Assembly (NCBI GenBank): GCA_933228675.1
Contig: OW121742.1
Coordinates: 15,516,489 to 15,580,488, forward strand
Source of the DNA: Stomorhina lunata
Taxonomy: Eukaryota; Arthropoda; Insecta; Diptera; Rhiniidae
DNA: 64,000 bases
Direction: 5' to 3'
The notes beneath the pieces were generated by a model that was not told the DNA's origin, ran no database searches, and saw only the letters and a list, made by a program, of their open reading frames with translations. The translations under genes and the position numbers were made by a program. Each line of letters opens with the position of its first letter. Positions within the stretch are counted from its first letter, which is position 1. Shown in pieces: positions 49,281-62,420 of the stretch.

Positions 49281-51740
49281 TTTTAAAAGATAGAATTTTC
49301 AATAAAAAATTTTCATTCGATTAATTTTCGAAAAATTAGTCGAATAATTATTCGAATAATTTTCAATTGAAAAATTTTAACTTGACTAATTTTCCCAATA
49401 AAATTTGTGATTCGATTAATTTTTTAAAGCGAATTTGTCATTTAAATATATTTTTTTTTTTGATGAAAATTTGTCATTCGAAAAATTGTCTATAGAAAAT
49501 TCGTCATTCAATTGATTTTTTACAGAAAATTTATAATTCGATTAATATTTTATGCAAAATTTGTCATTTGATAAATTTTTTCAAGAAAATTTTTCATTCG
49601 ATTAATTTTTTATAAGAAATTTTTCATTTGAATTATTTTCTATTCAAATAATTTTCAATTGAAAAATTTTCGTTCGATTAATTTTTCTACATCAAATTTG
49701 TGATTCGATTAATTTTCTAATAAAAAATTGTCATTCAATTAATTTCTTATAGAAAATTTGTCATTAGAAAAATTTTCTATAGAAAATTTGTCATTCGAAA
49801 AATGTTCTATAGAAAATTTGTCATTCGAAAAATTTTCTATAGAAAATTCGTCATTCAATTGATTTTTTATAGCAAATTTGTTATTCGATTCATTTTTTAT
49901 ACAAAATTTGTCTTTTGATACATTTTTTAAAGAAAATTTTTCATTCGATTTATTTTTTATAGAAAATTTTTTATTTGAATTATTTTCTATTCGAATAATT
50001 TTCTATAGAAAATTTTTCGTTCGATTAATTTTCTTTATCAAATATGTGATTCGATTAATTTAAAAAAAAAATTTGTAATTTAAATAATATTTTTTATAGA
50101 AAATATATTCGAATATTCGAATAATTTTTAAAATTTGTGATTCTATTAATTCTCTAATGAAAAATTGTCATTCGATTAATTTTTATAGAAAACTTGTCAT
50201 ACGATTGATTTTATATAAAAAATTTGTCGGTTGATTAACTTTTTATATAAAATTTTTCATTCGATTAATTTTCTATAGAAAAATTTTCGTATGAATTATT
50301 TTAAATTCGAATAATTTTCAACTAAACATTTTCGTGCGATTAATTTTTTATAGAAAATTTGTCATTCGATTAATTGTTCAAAGAAAATTTGCATTCGATT
50401 AATTTTTTTATAAAAAATTTTTATTTGTTTAGTTTTCTATAGAAAATTTCTTCGTTGTTTAATTTTTATAGAAAATTTGACATTCGATTAATTTTCTATA
50501 GAAAATTTGTCATTCGATTAATTTTCTATAAAGCAAATTTAATGAAATATTTGTCATTTGATTTAAATTTTATAAATAATTTAGATTAATTTTCCATAGA
50601 AAGTTTCGATTAATTTTCTATAGAAAATTTTATTCGATTAATTTTCTTTAGAAAATTTTATTCGATTAATTTTCCTTAGAAAATTTCATTCGATTAATTT
50701 TCTTTAGAAAATTTTATTCGATTAATTTTTTTATAAAAAATGAATCGAATCTCAAATTTTCTATAATAATTTTATTAAATGACAATTTTCTAAAAAAATT
50801 AATCGGATGAGAAATTTTTGTGTAAAAAGTATCGAAATTTCTATTAAAATTAATCGAAAAGAAAATTTCAATTAATTTTCCATTAACAATTTCTATTAAT
50901 TTTCTATAGAAAATTTCGATTAATTTTCTTTAGAAAATTTTATTCGATTAATTTTTTATAAAAAATTAATCGAATCTCAAATTTTCTATAATAAATTTAT
51001 TAAATGACAATTTTCTAAAAAAAAAATTAATCGGATGACAAATTTTTGTATAAAAAGTATCGAAATTTCTATTAAAATTAATCGAAAAGAAAATTTCAAT
51101 TAATTTTCTATAAACAAATTCTATTAATTTTCTATAGAAAATTTCGATTAATTTTTTATAGAAAATTTTATTCGAATAATTTTCTTTAGAAAATTTTATT
51201 CTATTAATTTTTTTATAAAAAATTTATCGAATCTCAAATTTTCTATAATAAATTCATTAAATGACAAATTTCTAAAAAAAAATAATCGGATGCAAAATTT
51301 TTGTATAAAAAGTATCGAAATTTCTATTAAAATTAATCGAAAAGAAAATTTCAATTAATTTTTTATAAACAATTTCTATTAATTTTCTATAGAAAATTTC
51401 GATTAATTTTTTATAGAAAATTTTATTCGATTAATTTTCTTTAGAAAATTTTATTCGATTAATTTTTTATAAAAAATTAATCGAATCTCAAATTTTCTAT
51501 AATAATTTTATTAAATGACAATTTTCTAAAAAAATTAATCGGATGACAAATTTTTGTGTAAAAAGTATCGAAATTTCTATTAAAATTAATCGAAAAGAAA
51601 ATTTCAATTAATTTTCTATAAACAATTTCTATTAATTTTCTATAAAAAATTTCATTTATTTTTACATAGAAAAATTTATTCGATTAATCGTCATTCGATT
51701 AATTTTCTATAGCAAATAAGTAATTCGAACTTGTTTTCTT
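49281..51740. repeat. Satellite array, TCATTCGATTAA linker
   Basis: Units of about 30-33 bp: TTTTCTATAGAAAATTTGTC joined by ATTCGATTAA. From 50744 it is organised into a higher-order repeat (separate entry). Confidence 0.95.
50744..51660. repeat. Higher-order repeat of about 226-257 bp, nearly four copies
   Basis: TCGAATCTCAAATTTTCTAT starts copies at about 50744, 50970, 51227 and 51481 (spacings 226, 257, 254). Each copy then holds AATTAATCGGATG, AAAAAGTATCGAAATTTC and TTAATCGAAAAGAAAATTTC in the same order. The unit mixes satellite words in both orientations (ATTCGATTAA and TTAATCGAAT), so it began as an inversion within the array and was then multiplied. Confidence 0.9.
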
Positions 51741-52800
51741 TACCAAGTTTTTTATTTGAACTAATTTTCTTTGAAACATGTTTCATTTAAACTCATCTTC
51801 TACAGGATATATCCAGTGTAATACAACTACAAAATTCCATTTCCTTAAGAGAAAACCGATTAAAAAAACCTAAAACCATCTACAGGTTTCAAACCAAAAA
51901 TTGCGTATTTGTGTAAATGAATCTTGTAACTTTGTCTAAAACTATTTGTCTTTCAAAACCTGCAGATTTCAGATACTTTAGAGGATGAAGAAAAGTACAT
52001 CAATACCCAATTGATGATTTGATGCTGGTCGATATTGAGTTTGTTGTACGTATTCACTTACAGGTTGCAACTAGAACAAGTGTGTGGTTACCTGATTTCC
52101 TGTATTACAATAAACAACAACAACAACAATAATAATATTGAATTTGTGTAAAACACCAACAACAACCAACACATTGGGGTTTCTATACAAAAGAAGAAGG
52201 AAGAGCCAGGTTATAGTATTCCTTACATTTAATATTAGAGTTTGTTTGGTTTTGTTTTCCTTGGGTTTCAATTCTTAACCGAATGTAAAGGAGAGACCTG
52301 ATATTAAGTAATCTTGATACACTTAATTGCTTTGGACGGTTTAATATGAAAAACAAAAAGCAAAAAAAAAAGAACATCGAACTTACTGTTCTTAGGTCTT
52401 AGGTTGGTGGATATTGTATGTAGAGTATTGACGATTGCCTCAAAAATAAAAACAGTAGGCCTGCAAAAAATGTTTAAATAAAATTGTTTAAAAGGATCTT
52501 GGCCGCATTGTTACATACATTCAAAAAGACAAACGGACGGACGGGCGGACAGACATACCGACATATTTATGGACTTGCTAAGTTATGTATGTATAACAAA
52601 AACTACAACAAAAGCAAAACAAAAAGCCAGCAATAAAAAACAGAAACCGTATGAAGGCCAAGATTGAAGTTAAGACCTGTAATTAAGCGACAATAAGCGA
52701 GCTTAAGCAAATGTTTGTAAAAGCTTTGAATTTATAGTGTCTACTACTGCAAAGAAAACAGATGATTAAAGGAATGCATTCTTTGAAATAAAACAAAAAA
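51741..52800. other. AT-rich spacer with (AAC)n/(AAT)n and a short GGAC tract
   Basis: AACAACAACAACAACAATAA near 52110 and CGGACGGACGGGCGGACAGA near 52533. No gene seen. Confidence 0.6.
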
Positions 52801-55720
52801 TCAAACATGTTCGATAGAAATTTTCTATAGCAAAATGTTTGCTAGGAAAATTATCTTTAGACAAATTTTCTATGGGACAATGTTCAATAGATCATCATTT
52901 TTTCTTCCGTAATTATTAAGTAAATTTTGTATAAATAGTTTTCGATAAAATAATATTGATAGATAGTTTTCTATTCAAAAGTTCGATAGGACAATCAACG
53001 TTAGTATAATTTTCTGCAGAAAAATTACAATAGAACAATATTCCATGAGAAAATGTACGATTGAACAATTTTCTGTATTTTCTGTAGGGTAGGATTATTT
53101 TATATAGAAAAAAGTACAATAGCAGGATTTTATGAAAAAAAATCTCATAAAGTTTTATCCTATAGAGAATTTCATAAATGAAAGGTTTCTATAGAAATTT
53201 GTATCAAAAATAAATTTTCTTTAGAAAATTATTTTACAAATTTTTTTTAGAAAATTTTATAAATGAAAAAAATGAAATTTATATCAAAAATAAAATTTTC
53301 TTTAGAAAATTAATTTACAAAATTTTTTTAGAAAATTAATTCACAAAATTTTTTTAGAAAATTAATTTACAAAATTTTTTTTTGAAAATTTTATAAATGA
53401 AAAAAGTTTCTTTAGAAAATTTTATAAACAAAACAATTTTTTTTAGAAAATTTTATAAACGAAAAATTTTCTTTAGAAAATTTCAAAAAGGGAATTTTAT
53501 ATAGAAAATTTCATAAACGGAAATTTTATATAGAAAATTTCATTAATGAAAAATTATTGAAAACATCACAAACGTAAAATTATTGAAAATTTTATAAATA
53601 AAAAATTTTCTATGAAGAAAAAATTTTCTATAGAAAATTTCAAAAACGAAAAAATGTTATAGAAATTTTTATAAACAAATTGATCTTTTTTTTAAATTTC
53701 ATAAACGAAAACTTTTTAGAAATTTTCATAAACAAAAAGTTTTCTTTTCCATAAGCGAAAAATTTTGTATTGAAAATTTCATAAACAAAAAGCTTAAAAA
53801 ACGTAAAATAATTGAAAATTTTATGAGTCAAAAATTTGCTATAGAGAATTTTATAATGAAAAAACGGGAAAATTTCATAAACCAAAAAATTTTCTACAGA
53901 AAATTTGGTAAAAAAAAAATTTTCTATAGAAAATTTTAATAAACGAAATAAACAAAAAAAGTAAACGAAAACAACAAAAAAAGTAAAATTATTGAAAATT
54001 GTATAAGTGCAAAATTTCATATAGACAATTTCATGAAGAAAAAATTTTCTATAGAGAATTTAATAAGGAAAAAATTGTCTATAGAAAATTTCATAAACGA
54101 AAAATTTTGTAAAGAAAATTTCATAAACGAAAAATTTTCTGAAGAAAATTTATTAAACGAAAAATTATTGAAAACTCCTAAAACATAAAGTAAAGCAAAA
54201 AAATTTTTGGAAAATTTTATAATCGAAATAATTTTCTTTAGAAAATTTTATAAACAAAAAATTACTGAAAATTTTATAAATGCAAAATATCCCGTAGAAA
54301 ATAATATAAACGAAAAAAAAACTTTAGAAAATTTAAAAATCGAAATAATTTTCTTTAGGAAATTTTTTATAAACAAAAAATTTTTTATGGAAAATTTCAG
54401 TAACGAAAGACTTTTTATAAAAAATTTCATAAACGAAAAATTTTTTATAGAAAATTTAAAAAACCAAAATAAAAAAAAAACCGAAAAAAAATTAAAAATT
54501 TTATAAATGCAAAATTTCCTATAGAAAATTTCACAAACGAAACATTTTTATAGAAATTTTTATAAATAAAATTTTTTCTTAAAAAATTTTCTGAAGAAAA
54601 CTCCTAAAACATAAAGTTATTGAAGTTTTATAAACAAAAAATATTGAAAATTTTGTAAATGCAAAATTTCCCGTAGAAAATTTTATAAACGAAAATAAAA
54701 AATTTAGAAAATATAATAATCGAAATAATTTTCTTTAGAAAATTTTATAAACAAAAGATTTTTTATGGAAAATTTCATAAACGAAAAATTTTTTATGGAA
54801 AATTTCATAAACGAAAAATTTTTTATAGAAAATTAAAAAAAAACAAAAATTATTAAAAAAAAATTAATAACGTAAAAATATTAAACTTTCACAACTGAAA
54901 AAAGATTAAAAATTTTATAAACGCAAAATTTCCTATAGAGAATTTCACAAACGAAACATTTTTATGGAAACTTTTATAAATAAAAATTTTCTTAAAAAAA
55001 TTTCAGAAACAATTTTTTTTTCATAAACGAAAAAATTTTCTTTAGAAATAAATAAAAAACAAAAACTTGTAGAAAATTTCATAAACGGAAAATTTTTCAA
55101 AACTTCAAAAAAAATATTAAAAATTTTACTTATTTTATGAATTGCAAAATTTTCTTTAGAGAATTCCATAAACAAACAAATTTCTATACAGAATTTCATA
55201 AAGAAAAAAATTTTCTACAGAAAATCCTATAAACGAAGAATTTTCTATAGAAAATTTAATAAACGAAAAATTATTAAAAACTCCAAAAACCTAAAATTAT
55301 ATAAACGAAAAATTACTGAAACTTTAATAAATGCAAAATTTCCTATTTCGTAAACGAACAATTTTTATAGAAAATTTAATAGACCAAAAAATTCTCTTTA
55401 AGAAACTTCATAAACAAAAAATTTTCTCTAGAAAATTTTATAGCGAAAAATTTTCTATAAAAATTTTTTTTACAGTAAATTTCATTAGCAAAAATTTATT
55501 GAAAAATTCTTAACAATACAAGTATTTACAATTTATAAAACTTGAAATTATTGAAATTTCATAAAAAAAAATATTGGAAATTTTATAAATGTAAAATTTC
55601 CTTTAGAGAATTTCATAAACGAAATTTTTTTTTATCAAAAATTTTATAAACCAAAACAATTTTTAAAGAAAATTTCATAAACGACAGTTTTCTTCTAAAA
55701 ATTTTTGATTTTCTTTTAAA
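52801..55720. repeat. Satellite array, CATAAACGAAAA linker
   Basis: Units of about 27-30 bp: TTTTCTATAGAAAATTTCATA plus AACGAAAAA, with variants TTTAGAAAATTTTATAAACG. A longer-period word AATGCAAAATTTCC.(T/G)TAG recurs at about 54280, 54502, 54657 and 54917, with decayed relatives at about 54008, 55333 and 55588, so a higher-order arrangement of irregular spacing exists. Both strands give false KFINEKFFIEN-like frames. Confidence 0.93.
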
Positions 55721-56600
55721 CATTTTTTTTATATTAATTTTCTCTTCGATTATTTATTCTTGATAATTCTTTTTCTAGAAATTTCTCTTTAATGAGTTTA
55801 TAAAAATTTAAAAAATAGTCTCTTTTGTCAGTTTTATTTAAAGGTATTCTCTTTGATCAGTTTTCTTTTGAAAATTTTCTAAATATCTATCTTTCCTTAG
55901 GAAAATGTCTTTGCAAATATTTTTATTTAAAAAATGTAACTTTAATAAATTTTCTTTAAACAGTTTTTGTTCGAAAATTTTCTCGTTGATGAGTTTTCTT
56001 TAGATATATTTCAAAAAAAAAAAAAAATATATATCTTCATTTTGGTTGGAAAATTTTCTTTTTGATCACTATTTTAATGTTTTCTCTTAAATTAGATTTC
56101 TTTAGCAATTTATTTCTTAAGAAAGAAATTTTTTTTTTCAATTTTCTTCCTGATCAGTTTGAAAATTTTTATTTTGATCGGTTTTCTTTAGAAACTAATC
56201 TCTTTAATAAGTTCTCTTTTTAATATTGTCTCTTGAACAGGTTTTTTTTAATAATTTCTCTTAGATCAGTCTTTTTTTAGAAAACTTCGCTTTTCAACCA
56301 TTTTTTTCAAAGATTTTTTTCTTTAAGCAATTTTCTGAGAAATTTTTGTTCGAAATTTTTGGAAAGTAGTCACCTTTTTTTAATAATTTCTCTTAAATCA
56401 GTCTTTTTTTTAGAAAACTTCGCTCTCCAACCAATTTTTTCAAAGATTTTTTCTTTAAGCAATTTTCTGAAAAATTTTTGTCGGAAATTTTTGGAAAGTA
56501 GTCACCTTGATCGGTTCTCTTCAGAAAATTTCCCGTATATTAGTTTTCTGTAGAAAATTATGATTTTCTTGAGACAATTTTTTGATCTATCAATTTTCAA
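55721..56600. repeat. Degenerate repeat, GATCAGTTTTCTTT type
   Basis: Diverged units with TGATCAGTTTTCTTTAGAAA words near 55855, 56100, 56155, 56215 and 56265. A 114-bp segment (TTTTTTTAATAATTTCTCTT to TTTGGAAAGTAGTCACCTT) is directly repeated at about 56256-56375 and 56378-56505. Confidence 0.8.
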
Positions 56601-56614
56601 TAGAAAAATTATTT

Positions 56615-56760
56615 GCACTTAATCCCAACCTAGTACATTTATTAATTAATGTAATAGACAATTTATTGATTAAAGCCAAAAAATGTTTGTGGGGACAACC
56701 AATTTCTTTACGGCTTTCGATGGCCATCATCTACAAGGAGTATCCATACTTTTAGACAGA
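56615..56760 (-). mobile_element. Decayed Penelope-like terminal-repeat fragment
   Basis: Homologous to 38640-38800 (CACTTAATCCCAA, GCCAAAAAATGTTTGTGGGG, TTTCGATGGCCATCATCT). On the minus strand GAAA and part of stem II (GATGGCCATC) survive, but CTGATGA has become TTGTAGATGA-like and stem III GCCGTA is broken, so the hammerhead is dead here. Confidence 0.65.
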
Positions 56761-58660
56761 TAGAACCTCTTTTATTATAACCTATTTTCCAAACACAATC
56801 ATTACGAATTATGCTTGAAAATCAAAGGTAAAAGCTTGGATTATCGACTGAACAAAAGTAAATACAAACATTTTTCTTTATAAAATCGTTTATTTGATTA
56901 TTTTTCTTTAGAAAATTTTCTGTTTGATCAGTTTTCTTTTGAAAATTCTCTCGATCATTTCCTGATTTTCAAAAAATCAGGATCATACAATTTATTCCTT
57001 TAAACTGAAGAAGAAAAGTCTGTTCTTGCCTTAAAACTAAAACTAAGATTATCAATTGAAATTATTTGTAAAGACCAACAAAAAAAAAAATCCTAAAGAA
57101 ACATTATAAGAATCTTGGGGATAAAGCTTAGGAGTAGAGTAGAGGGAAGTATGGCAAAGCCAGAGTAACTAAAAGCTGATTGCTAACCCAGATATGTATT
57201 GTCATTTGTTTAAGAAGTTACATATTTCAATTTGGCCTGGTATTTTGAGCTTGATCTTTTATTTATTTCTGATTTTGTGTTTTACCTAAATCTTCGATGT
57301 TAAAAGTTTTTTTTTTTGGGCTTCGCAAATTCAGATTTATTATTTGAAATGTTTGAAATGTTGAAGTTGCAACAGCAACAGAGGCAGCAGCCAGCAGTAA
57401 CATTAAATAAAACACGTGTGTCTTATAAATTTTTACTGTGATGGGGTTTAAACAAGATGTTCTACGTTCATAAAAAATTATACCAGATTTTAAGCATTTG
57501 AGTTCATTTTTCTCTTCTTCCTGAACTTCAAGTCTAAGCGAAGACTTACTGTTCTCGATTGTAATCTTGAATTTATTTTATATACATATACATTTTTTTT
57601 TGTTCGAAATGGCTCCTTTTTTGGAGGCCCATAAATTTTGGTAGGAAGAAAAAATTCAATATTTGCGTATACGCAAATTTTGAATATAAGATATTTTGTC
57701 TTTTCTTCTTGAGAAATTACTTCAACTGCTCAGGTCATATTTCTTGAATAAATCGAAAAAAAAATCTTAAGCAAAAATGAAATGAACTAAAATTAAATGA
57801 AATCAAATGAAATGTAGAAAAAAAAGTTCAAATTGAATGACTGCCTTCTTAATGGTTTGTGTTTTTATTCCGGAATTCTGTAGATGCGACTTTATAGATT
57901 ACAGCTGAGCGAGCTTAATAATTTAAACAATAAAATAAGAAATAATTCAACCCAGAAACAGCCATTTGCCAAAAAGATATGTTAAAATAAATAAATACGA
58001 ATGAATATCATTCCCTTACCATCATCTTCTTCATTATTATCAAGATGAATTTGAAAAATGAAAACAGTAAGTTTTTTCGTCCTGATTCTGTACTTTTTTT
58101 CAACCGTTTTTCATATTTATGGCATTTTCTCTTAAGGCCCTCGAAAATAATAAATTGAATTAAATATAACGTAAGAATTCAATTCAAATTGTCTCAGTCC
58201 ATAAAACAAAATATTCCTGCTGGCTTTAAAATATGATTTCGAATTTCTTTCTTTTGTTTTTTAAGATGGCAAAAATATTGTCTTTTCTTATCGTTTTATA
58301 ATAAATTGATTTCGAAATTTGCCTGCCAGTTAAAATTAATTTAGAAAACTAAAAAGTCAATGGACATCAATTTAACAAAAAGAAATCATTTAGATTTTGA
58401 AACAAAAGTTGTAATTAAATTTTTGGTGATTAAATCAATTAATTTGGTTATCAAAAACAAACTTGTATTTGTCAAAAGTCTTCGTTTGCTTTCCAAAATT
58501 GTTTATACAAAAATTTTTTATTCGCAAAATTTCTACAAAAAAATGTTTATTCAAAATAATTCCATCAAATATTATTCTAAATATAAAAGCTTTAGAAGAC
58601 AAATTTCTTAAAAAAAAATTTAAGAGGAAAATTTCTTTACAAAAATTCAAATAAAGTAAT
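56761..58660. other. AT-rich spacer without recognisable gene
   Basis: Two GATCAGTTTTCTTT-like units remain at 56880-56970. Frames on both strands near 58360-58713 overlap one another and are low-complexity; no domain is visible. Confidence 0.55.
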
Positions 58661-60480
58661 ACAGAAAAATTTTCAACAGACAAATTTTCAATCATATAAT
58701 GTTTTACTAACAAAATTTTCTAGAAGTAAATATTATATTGAAAATTTTTATAGAATAATTTTTGAATAAATTATTTCTATATAGAACATTTGTAATGAAA
58801 AATTTTCTAAAGTATAATTTTTGAATGAAAAATTTCTATTAAGAACTTTTCGAATGAAAAATTTGCTATATTTTTGTAAACAAAAATTTTCTATACAAAC
58901 ATTTTTCTAAAGAAAAATATGCTAAAGAAAAATATTATATAATTATATAATTTTCTGAAGAAAAATTTTCTATGGAATAATTTTGTATAGAAAAATTTTC
59001 TAAAGAAAATTTTTATAGAAAATTCTCTAAAGAAAAATTTTTTATAGAAAATTTTCTAAAGAAAACTTTTCTATAGAAAAATTTTCTAAAGAAAAATTTT
59101 TATTGAAAATTTTCTATAGAAAAATTTTTATAAAAAATTTTCTATAGAAAAATTTTTATAGAAAATTTTCTATAGAAACATTTTTATAGCAAATTTTTCT
59201 ATAGAAAAGTTTTCTTTAGAAAATTTTTCTATAGAAAATTTTTCTATGGAAGAAATTTCTTTAGAAAATTTTTCTATACAAAATTATTCCATAGAAAATT
59301 TTTGTATAGAAAAACTTTGTATAGAATAATTTTCTACACAAAATTTTTTAAAAATTTTCTGAAAAAAATTTTTAAAAGTATCATTTTCTATACAAAATTT
59401 TTTATAGAAAAATTTTCTAAAGAAAAAATTTTTATAGAAAATTTTTCTATAGAAAATTTTTCTATAGAAAATTTTTCTATAGAAAATTTTTCTATAGAAA
59501 ATTTTTCTATAGAAAATTTTTCTATAGAAAATTTTTCTATAGAAGAAATTTCTTTAGAAAATTTTTCTATACAAATTTTTCTATACAAAAATTTTCTAGA
59601 GAAAAATTTTCTAAAGAAAAATTTTCTAAAGAAAAATTTTGTTTAGAAAATTTTTGTATAGAAAAATTTTGTATAGAATAATTTTCTACACAAAATTTTT
59701 TTATAAAAATTTTCTGAAAAAAATTTTTAAAAGAAACATTTTCTATACAAAATTTTTTTATAGCAAAATTTTCTAAAGAAAAATTTTCTATAGATAAATT
59801 TTCTTAAAAAAAATTTTCTAAAGAAAAATTTTCTATAGAAAAATTTTCTATATAAAAATTTCCTTAAAAAAATTTTGTATAGAAAAATTTTCTAAAGAAA
59901 AATTTTCTAAAGAAAAATTTTGTATAGAATAATTTTCTACACAACATTTTTTTAAAAGTTTTTTAAAAAAATTTTAAAATAAACATTTTCTATACAAAAA
60001 TTTTCTAAAGAAAAATTTTCTATAGAAAAATTTTCTATAAAAAATTTTTTTTACTAACATTTTTCTATGCAAAATTTTTCTATAGAAAATTTTTCTATAG
60101 AAAATTTTTCTTTAGAAAATTTTTCTTTAGAAAATTTTTCTATTGAAAATTTTTCTTTAGAAAATTTTTCTATTGAAAATTTTTCGTTAGAAAATTTTTC
60201 TATAGAAAATTTTTCTTTAGAAAATGTTCCTAAAAAATTTTTCTTTAGAAAATTTTTCTATAGAAAAATTTTGTATAGAAGATTTTTCTTTAGAAATTTT
60301 TCTATACAAAATTTTTCTATAGAAAATTTTTCTTAAGAAAATGTTTCTATAAAAATTTTTGTATAGAAAAATTTAGCATAGAAGATTTCTTTTAGAAAAT
60401 TTTTCTATACAAAATTTTTCTATAGAAAATTTTTCTTTAGAAAATTTTTCTACAAAAAATTTTTCAAAGAAAATTTTTAT
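58661..60480. repeat. Short-period satellite, TTTTTCTATAGAAAA units
   Basis: Here the core itself is nearly the whole unit: 15-bp tandem TTTTTCTATAGAAAA at 59430-59545, with CTTTAG variants at 60080-60235. A 360-370 bp segment appears to be repeated (GTATAGAATAATTTTCTACA at about 59320, 59670 and 59922). The 15-bp period being a multiple of three explains the frames with IENFS repeats. Confidence 0.95.
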
Positions 60481-62420
60481 GGAAAAATTTTTGATTGATA
60501 AATTTTTGGTTTATCAAAACTTTATAGAAAAATTTTCGATTGATAATATTTTGACAGAAAATGTTAGATTGAAGAAATTTTTATAAAAAAAATTTCCAAT
60601 TAAATAAATTTTTGTAGAAATATTTTCGATTGAAAAAATTTTTATGAAAAATTTTCTATGAAGAAATTTTTATAGAAAAACTTTCGATAGAAAAACTTTT
60701 TATGGAAAAAATTTCAATTGATAAAATTTTTTTTGGAAAAATTTTCGATTAACAAAATTTTTAATTGATAAAATTTTTATAAAAAAAACTTTCGATTCAT
60801 AAAATTTTTGTTTAATGAAACTTTCGACTGATAAAATTTTTATAGAAAAAATTTCGATTGATAAATTTTTTATGGAGAAATTTTAATTGAAAAAATTTGA
60901 ATAGAGACATTTTCGTTAAAAACATTTTTATAGAAAAATTTTCCATTGATAAAATTTTCTAGAAAAAAATCTTCGATTAATAAAATTTTTATATAAAAAT
61001 ATATTCAATTGAAACAATTTTTATAGAAACATTTTGGATTGAAAAAATTTTCTATAGAGAAATTTTTGATTAATAAAATTTAAATAGAAAAATTTGCGAA
61101 TATTAAAATTTTCTATACAAAAATTTTCGACTGATAACATTTTTATAGAAAAATTTTCGATTGATAAAATTTTTATCGAAAAATTTTCGATTGATAAAAT
61201 TTTTATGGAAAAAGTTTGAATAGAGAAATTTTCGATAAAAACATTTTTATAGAAAAATTTTCGAATGATAAAATTTTCTAGAAAAAAATCTTCGATTAAT
61301 AAAATTTTTATATAAAAATATATTCAATTGATACAATTTTTATAGAAACATTTTAGATTGAAATAATTTTCTATAGAGAAAATTTCGATTAATAAAATTT
61401 GAATAGAAAAATTTTCGTTTAATAAAATTTTAATAGAAAAATTTTTAATTGTGAAATTTTTATAGAAAAATGTTCTATTAAAAAAATGTTTATAGAAAAT
61501 TTTAGATTGAAAAAATTTTTATAGAAAAATTTTCGATTAAAAAAATTTTTATAGAAAAATTTTCGATTGAAAAAATTTTTATAGAAAAATTTTCGATTGA
61601 AAAAATTTTTATAGAAAAATTTTCGATTGAAAAAATTTTTTAAGAAAAACTTTCTATTGAAATAAATTAAAAAAACTCTTCAGTTAAAAAAAATTTTCTG
61701 AAGAAAACTTTCCCAATGAAATATTTTATATTGAAAAATTTGCACTTAATACAATTTTCTATAGCAAAATAGAAATATAGAAAACTTTTTTAAAGAAATT
61801 TCAATTGATTTATGTTGTGAAATTTTCTTTTAAAAAAAATTTTCTATTTTTTCAACAGAAATGATTTTCAAAAAAATTTAATTTAGAAAAATTGTCAATA
61901 AAGATAGAATTTTTAAAATTTTCTTGAGAAAAATTTTCTATTGCAAAAATGTCTATAGAAAAATTTTTGGATTAATTTTAGGTTTAAAAATTTTATATAG
62001 AAAAATAATCAATTAAGAAAATTTTTCTGTAGAAAATTTTTTAATGAAATACTTTCTTTAGAAAAATTTTAAATTTAAAAATTTTCCTTAGATACATTTC
62101 AGATCTACATATAAAAAATGTTCTATGGAAAAAATTTTGAATACAATTTTTTTTCAGAATATTCAAATACAATATTTTTTGTATATAAAATTTAAATTAA
62201 AAAATTTTATATAGAAAAAATTACTAAGAAAAACTTTTCTATAGAGAAAATGTTCACAGAAAAATATTTGAAATAAAATTTTTCTACCGAAAAATTTTAA
62301 AATAATAAAATTTCAATAGAATATTTTTCTAAAGGTTCGTTTGTACAATTTTTCCCAAAAAAATTTTTAATTAAGTAATTTTTTGATTAGAAAAAAATCT
62401 CAAACAAAAAATTCTAAAAC
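60481..62420. repeat. Satellite array, TTTTCGATTGATAAAA linker
   Basis: Units of about 30 bp: TTTTTATAGAAAAATTTTCG plus ATTGATAAAA or ATTGAAAAAA; five nearly identical units at 61500-61640. A segment of about 300 bp is repeated (TCTAGAAAAAAATCTTCGAT at about 60958 and 61268). Beyond 61650 the array decays. Confidence 0.93.
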
